Part shown: in pieces, positions 59,933 through 64,000 of the stretch
Numbering within the stretch: position 1 is the stretch's first letter
Layout of the letters: each line of letters opens with the position of its first letter
From: Sphaerolaimus hirsutus
Lineage: Eukaryota; Nematoda; Chromadorea; Monhysterida; Sphaerolaimidae
DNA length: 64,000 nucleotides
Assembly (NCBI GenBank): GCA_964036195.1
Contig: OZ038454.1
Span: forward strand, 7,502,001-7,566,000
Direction: 5' to 3'
The notes under the pieces: generated by a model
Seen by the model: only the letters and a program-made list of their open reading frames with translations
What the model was told of the DNA's origin: nothing
Database searches by the model: none
Program-made: the position numbers and the translations under genes

Positions 59933-62900
59933 ATGGACGAACGCGTACGCGCTCAACGAGGCGCTCCAGCCGCCTCAGCTATGCCTTCGAGCAACGTAGA
60001 TGAGTCCGACACAACTCATCCGTTGACTCAACATAGCCGGGCGTTGACTGGAGTGCGCACCGGTGTGCTACAATTCACAACCAAACCGATTCCTAAAATC
60101 GTCAAAGACGAGTCACAACCCGCCGCCGTAAACTTACGCTCGGCGGAGGAAGTATTAGAATTGCTTCAAGCCTACGTCTACCAAGCCGAGCTGAAACGCT
60201 CGGACCTGTCCACAGCTATGGACAGATTCACATCTATTGTCCAAGATCACATCACAAGCTTGGACAGAGACCAAGACGGTGCGGCCGAAGAAGCGAAGAG
60301 CGCCAACGCAAAATTGGAGCGCGCGCTCTACTCGGGCTCGAACAACGCGATGATGCTCATGGATGAGCTGGAATCGAGGATGGCGACCGCCCAAGCGCAA
60401 ATCAAATCCGCGGAAAGGTTGATACTTTCCTTGAAAGGTCAGTCAACTGTTGATTTAACTACTCAACCCCCTTCACAACCACCCTACAACAATGTCAACA
60501 TGGGAAGTAGTTCTCAACCTTCACAACCGGAAACTTTGCTAAAGTCACCTAAAATCGAGCTTGCTAAATATAACGGCGATCCGTTAGAATGGGCAGCTTG
60601 GTGGGAAATTTTTCGAGCTCAAATTCACGACCGAGCTACTTTGTCAAATGATATGAAATATACATACCTTAAGCTCAGCCTTATCGGTCCAGCAGCAGAA
60701 CTGCTGGCCGGATTAAAAGGTGATGGTCGAGATTACATCACAGCGGTCACCATGTTAAAATCAAACTTTGGTGAAACGCATCGGGTACAAGCAGCCCTTT
60801 GGGATAAATTGTATTCACTCGAAAAGCCTTCATCAAGAGGAGACTCCCTCACAAATTTCACACGAACCCTTTTGTCAACTCTCAATCAACTAAAAGAAAG
60901 GGGTGAAACTGTCGATTCTGGTGCAGTTTTAAGAATAATTCGTGGTTATCTCCCCGATAATCTTGTTCTTGCCGTCACAGAAGAACACCGGAATTCGATG
61001 CGCACTGCTGCAACCGACGACACAGAACTCACAGTCGTCAGGTTTGTTGATGCATTAACAACCATTGCTCGTGCTCGGTTAGATGCGATGAAAACTGAAC
61101 AACAAGGTTCACAATCTTCAAATGTTGTTCAGAAATCACAAAGTTCATCGTCAAAAAAGCCACAAAATGGAGGTGGTTGGCAACAGCAAAAGAAAAAAGG
61201 AAATAAGTCACAAAATACCTTTTCAAAACAAAAACCTATTCACAACACGGTTGCTTTTGCTGGTACCAATGCTAACGTTGGCAAACCACAAGGAAAAAAT
61301 AAAAATTCCACTCAACCTCCCAGAACTCCCGCGAGCGGAGCGACTAGTCAAAAGCAGTTTTCACAACCTGCTGCTGATTATCACAAAACGAAATTCGAGT
61401 GCTTGTTCTGTGGCATCAAAGAGCACTACACCACCGATTGCCCTCAATACCGAAAATCACACCGAAAGAGCGCATCGAACGGTTGCAAGCTTTGGGCGAG
61501 GTGTGCACACGATGCACACGCAGAGGCCATCAACCGGCACAGTGCACTCAAAGACTGAGTTGCTACTATTGTCGCCAGATCGGTCAACATCACGGGGCGT
61601 TCTGTCCTACCCGACAGGCACCCGCGAGGCGTCAGGTAAACAATTCACAAAATAAAGCCTTTGTCACAGCAACGAGCGCTAATTTTGTCAACGCTCAGGT
61701 AATCACAACGGGCGCGGCTTCGTCACACGCACCGCCATCGTATCCGCCTTCACACACGGAACCGATGAGCGTGTGTGTCATCCCTCCGGACGACAACGAT
61801 TTTCGGTGGAGACAGCAGACGCTGTATCAGATGGATATGGACGGCCCGCTGGACATGGGCGAATGGCCGAAGCCCGCGAACGAGCTCCAGGCGAGAGCTC
61901 AGGAGGAAGCCCGCAAGTATCACAGCGAAAACGAGCTGTGGACGACGCTCCGTGCCAACCTCATCAAGGACGGCACGGACATGGAGACCGTCGAAGCTAA
62001 AATCCGCAGCTTCCAGCAGAAACGGTACGAGGTGTACCCACACCTCAACCCAAACCAAATGTCATCGTCGGTGCCACTTCAACCCAGTCACAGGCCCACG
62101 GTGGAGGTGCTGAGCGCACAAGCGGGTTACGGTAACCCCAACACCGCTACAAGGCAGCTGGCCGAACAAGAATGTGAGTTCGATTTTGCGCCTATTGTTC
62201 GTTTGCAAGTGGCCCAGGCTTCATTAATTAATAAAGACGCTGAATTAAATCGAGTCACAGACCCTTTGTTAATATTCTTTGACACTGGATGCGAATATTC
62301 ATACATTAAAGCATCCGTGGCAAATGAGTATAACTTTGAAAACAAAGGAGATGTTGTTCTTCAAATGAACGTGTTTGCGACAAAAACGCCTGTCACAGTC
62401 AATACGTTTTTGATCGAGGCCGTCATGCCTATTTACAAACACGTCGACAATAAGGGCAATATGTTACAAATTCCACTCACCTTACGTGCAGTCGATAATT
62501 TGGCAACATATGCATGCCCACCTCCTTTGTAACAAGATGACAAAACAGTCATTTATATTGTGTACGGTGAACATGCACAAGAACAATTCGCGGAACCGCT
62601 TGAATTGACAGAAATGACTGATGAGTTTTGTCACAAACTATGTCAACCAGATGTAGTCATTGGTCAAGACTATTATTGGAAGTTCGATATTCGACCAACA
62701 GAAATCGAACTCCCATCTGGATTGATCATAGTCGAATCAATACTTGGATTGATGCTTGGCGGAAATGCGTCATCACAGTCATTTGTCACAACACCCGACA
62801 TTTCGCCACATCAATTCATGGTTTCATGCAGTTCACATGCATCATCAGCTGTTGCTGTTGGCCAAGAGACATTATTTCAATTTCACAGTCTCGAGTCAAT

Positions 62901-64000
62901 AGGTATCACAGATGATCCATTATCACATGATGACGACATAGCTGAACAGTTAATTCTGGAATCAATTACTCTTGATCCAGAAACTGGACGCTATAGCGTG
63001 GATTGGCCATTCAAATCAACAATTCACGAATTGCCAACCAACAATGCAGAAGCATTTCGTCGCTTTCTGTCATTGTTGAAACGGTTTCGAAAAGATCCCG
63101 ATTTATTTGCAACATACGCTAAAGTCATCTCCGATCAACTTCACAAGGGTGTCATAGAACCCGTCTATGGTTCACAAGATGGTTTGCAAGAACATATCTT
63201 ACCTCACCAACCTGTCATCACACCTGGCAGATCGACAACATGTCGAATAGTGTATGATGGTTCTGCAGGCAAGCCAAGTCTCAACAATTGCTTATTTCGA
63301 GGCCCAGTTCTCACACCACTGGCGCTCGGATTAATGCTTCGTTTCAGAGCCGGAAAAGTGGTGTTATTAGCAGATATTGAGAAAGCATTTTTGCAAATTG
63401 CTCTTCACCCAAAATCACGCGCTTTCACAAAATTTTATTGGCTGCGTGATGACACTATTCCGACTCACGAAGACAATATTCAAATGATGCAATTCACAAG
63501 GGTGCTATTTGGTCTCGCATGCAGTCCATCCATTTTGTCGACTGTTATTAAATATCACCTGGAAGCGGAATTAGCTCACATGCATCCCGCTGATTCACAC
63601 GAACGAGCGAAATTGGAGCTGTTGCTCAACAGCATTTACGTTGATAATTTAGTTATCAGCGTAGATGATGAAAAATATGCAATACAGCTCTATCGTTTAA
63701 TTAAAGCTGTTTTTGCAAGAGCAAATTTCAACATGCGCGAATGGATGACAAATTCGCGTATTGTTTCGGAAAAAATTAAACCTGATGATCTCAACCCAAA
63801 ACAATCACAATATATCAAAGTTATGGGTCTTGTTTACGATCACATTGAAGACACCATCGCAGTGCTAGCTCCCAAGAAAGATTTCACGCTCATTGTCACA
63901 GCAACACGCCGCAATCTGAACAAATTGCTGGCTTCAACATATGATCCTATTGGCATCACAGCACCCGCGTTATTTCGGTTGAAATTTCGCGTATCACAAA
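59933..64000 (+). pseudogene. gag-pol: gag-pol of copy 2, frameshifted and interrupted
   Basis: ATG at 59933. Gag reads through the position that is a stop in copy 1. Near 61447-61458, beside the first zinc knuckle, five extra bases relative to copy 1 shift the frame. Pol then continues in the new frame from about 61459 to TAA at 62530-62532, where copy 1 has a serine codon. After that the same frame is open to the end of the window and covers protease flank, RT (including YVDN near 63640) and the start of the A17 region. The defects differ from those of copy 1, so they arose independently. Confidence 0.9.

Larger units (their letters stand above)
58561..64000 (+). mobile_element. BEL/Pao-type LTR retrotransposon, copy 2 (5' part, runs off the window)
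   Basis: The LTR starts TGTGTAACATTATCG, the PBS is identical to copy 1, and gag and the first half of pol are closely similar to copy 1. The LTR differs from copy 1 at many scattered sites, so it represents a separate lineage, not a duplicate of the same insertion. The coding frame has at least one indel (about 61447-61458) and a nonsense codon (62530-62532). The 3' half lies outside the window. Confidence 0.95.

Noticed and set aside
1..64000. tRNA or rRNA genes
   Set aside because: I looked for the T-loop GGTTCRAAYCC pattern and for conserved rRNA stretches and found none convincing; GGTTCAAATTCAA at about 17003 lacks the rest of a tRNA.

Overview
The window looks like nuclear DNA of an invertebrate animal. 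It holds spliced genes with very short introns (about 60-80 bp), two copies of a BEL/Pao-type LTR retrotransposon, and a dense, nested layer of non-autonomous DNA transposons. I cannot name the organism. Short introns and G/C homopolymer-rich repeats would suit a compact-intron invertebrate such as a tunicate, but that is only a guess. Three blocks of exactly 200 N (18750-18949, 34950-35149, 55958-56157) are scaffold gaps.

Layout. 1-6.0 kb: repeats only, including a 1.45-kb palindrome (3137-4587). 6.06-7.09 kb: the last four coding exons of a SIRT6/7-like sirtuin, with a possible exon of another gene near 7.8 kb. 7.4-31 kb: nested repeat elements, many with inverted ends and 8-bp target duplications (hAT type) or TA-flanked ends. 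31.4-34.6 kb: two 624-bp near-identical direct repeats enclosing a reverse-transcriptase ORF and a small spliced gene. 36.4-37.5 kb: two minus-strand exons of a membrane protein. 40.56-52.84 kb: a complete BEL/Pao element with 1098-bp LTRs, gag-pol, an envelope-like region fused in frame to pol, and an overlapping ORF in the -1 frame. It is inserted in a small DNA transposon. 53-57.6 kb: more nested repeats. 58.15-58.56 kb: a spliced host gene cut a few bases into an exon by a second BEL/Pao copy (58561 to the end of the window), which carries a frameshift and a nonsense codon.

Three signals stand out. (1) The BEL/Pao element carries TCACA on its sense strand about once per 70-80 bases, in LTRs and coding regions and in all codon phases, while the complement TGTGA is absent from the two stretches I counted. 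(2) The same element has an envelope-like domain plus a basic/acidic -1 frame ORF that may be an accessory protein. (3) At least ten unrelated repeat families share one design: the interior is built by iterating a short word that is also found at the element's own ends. Target duplications show several of these are hAT-type elements. In two cases the pre-insertion sequence survives as a paralogue in this window, so nesting order can be read directly.
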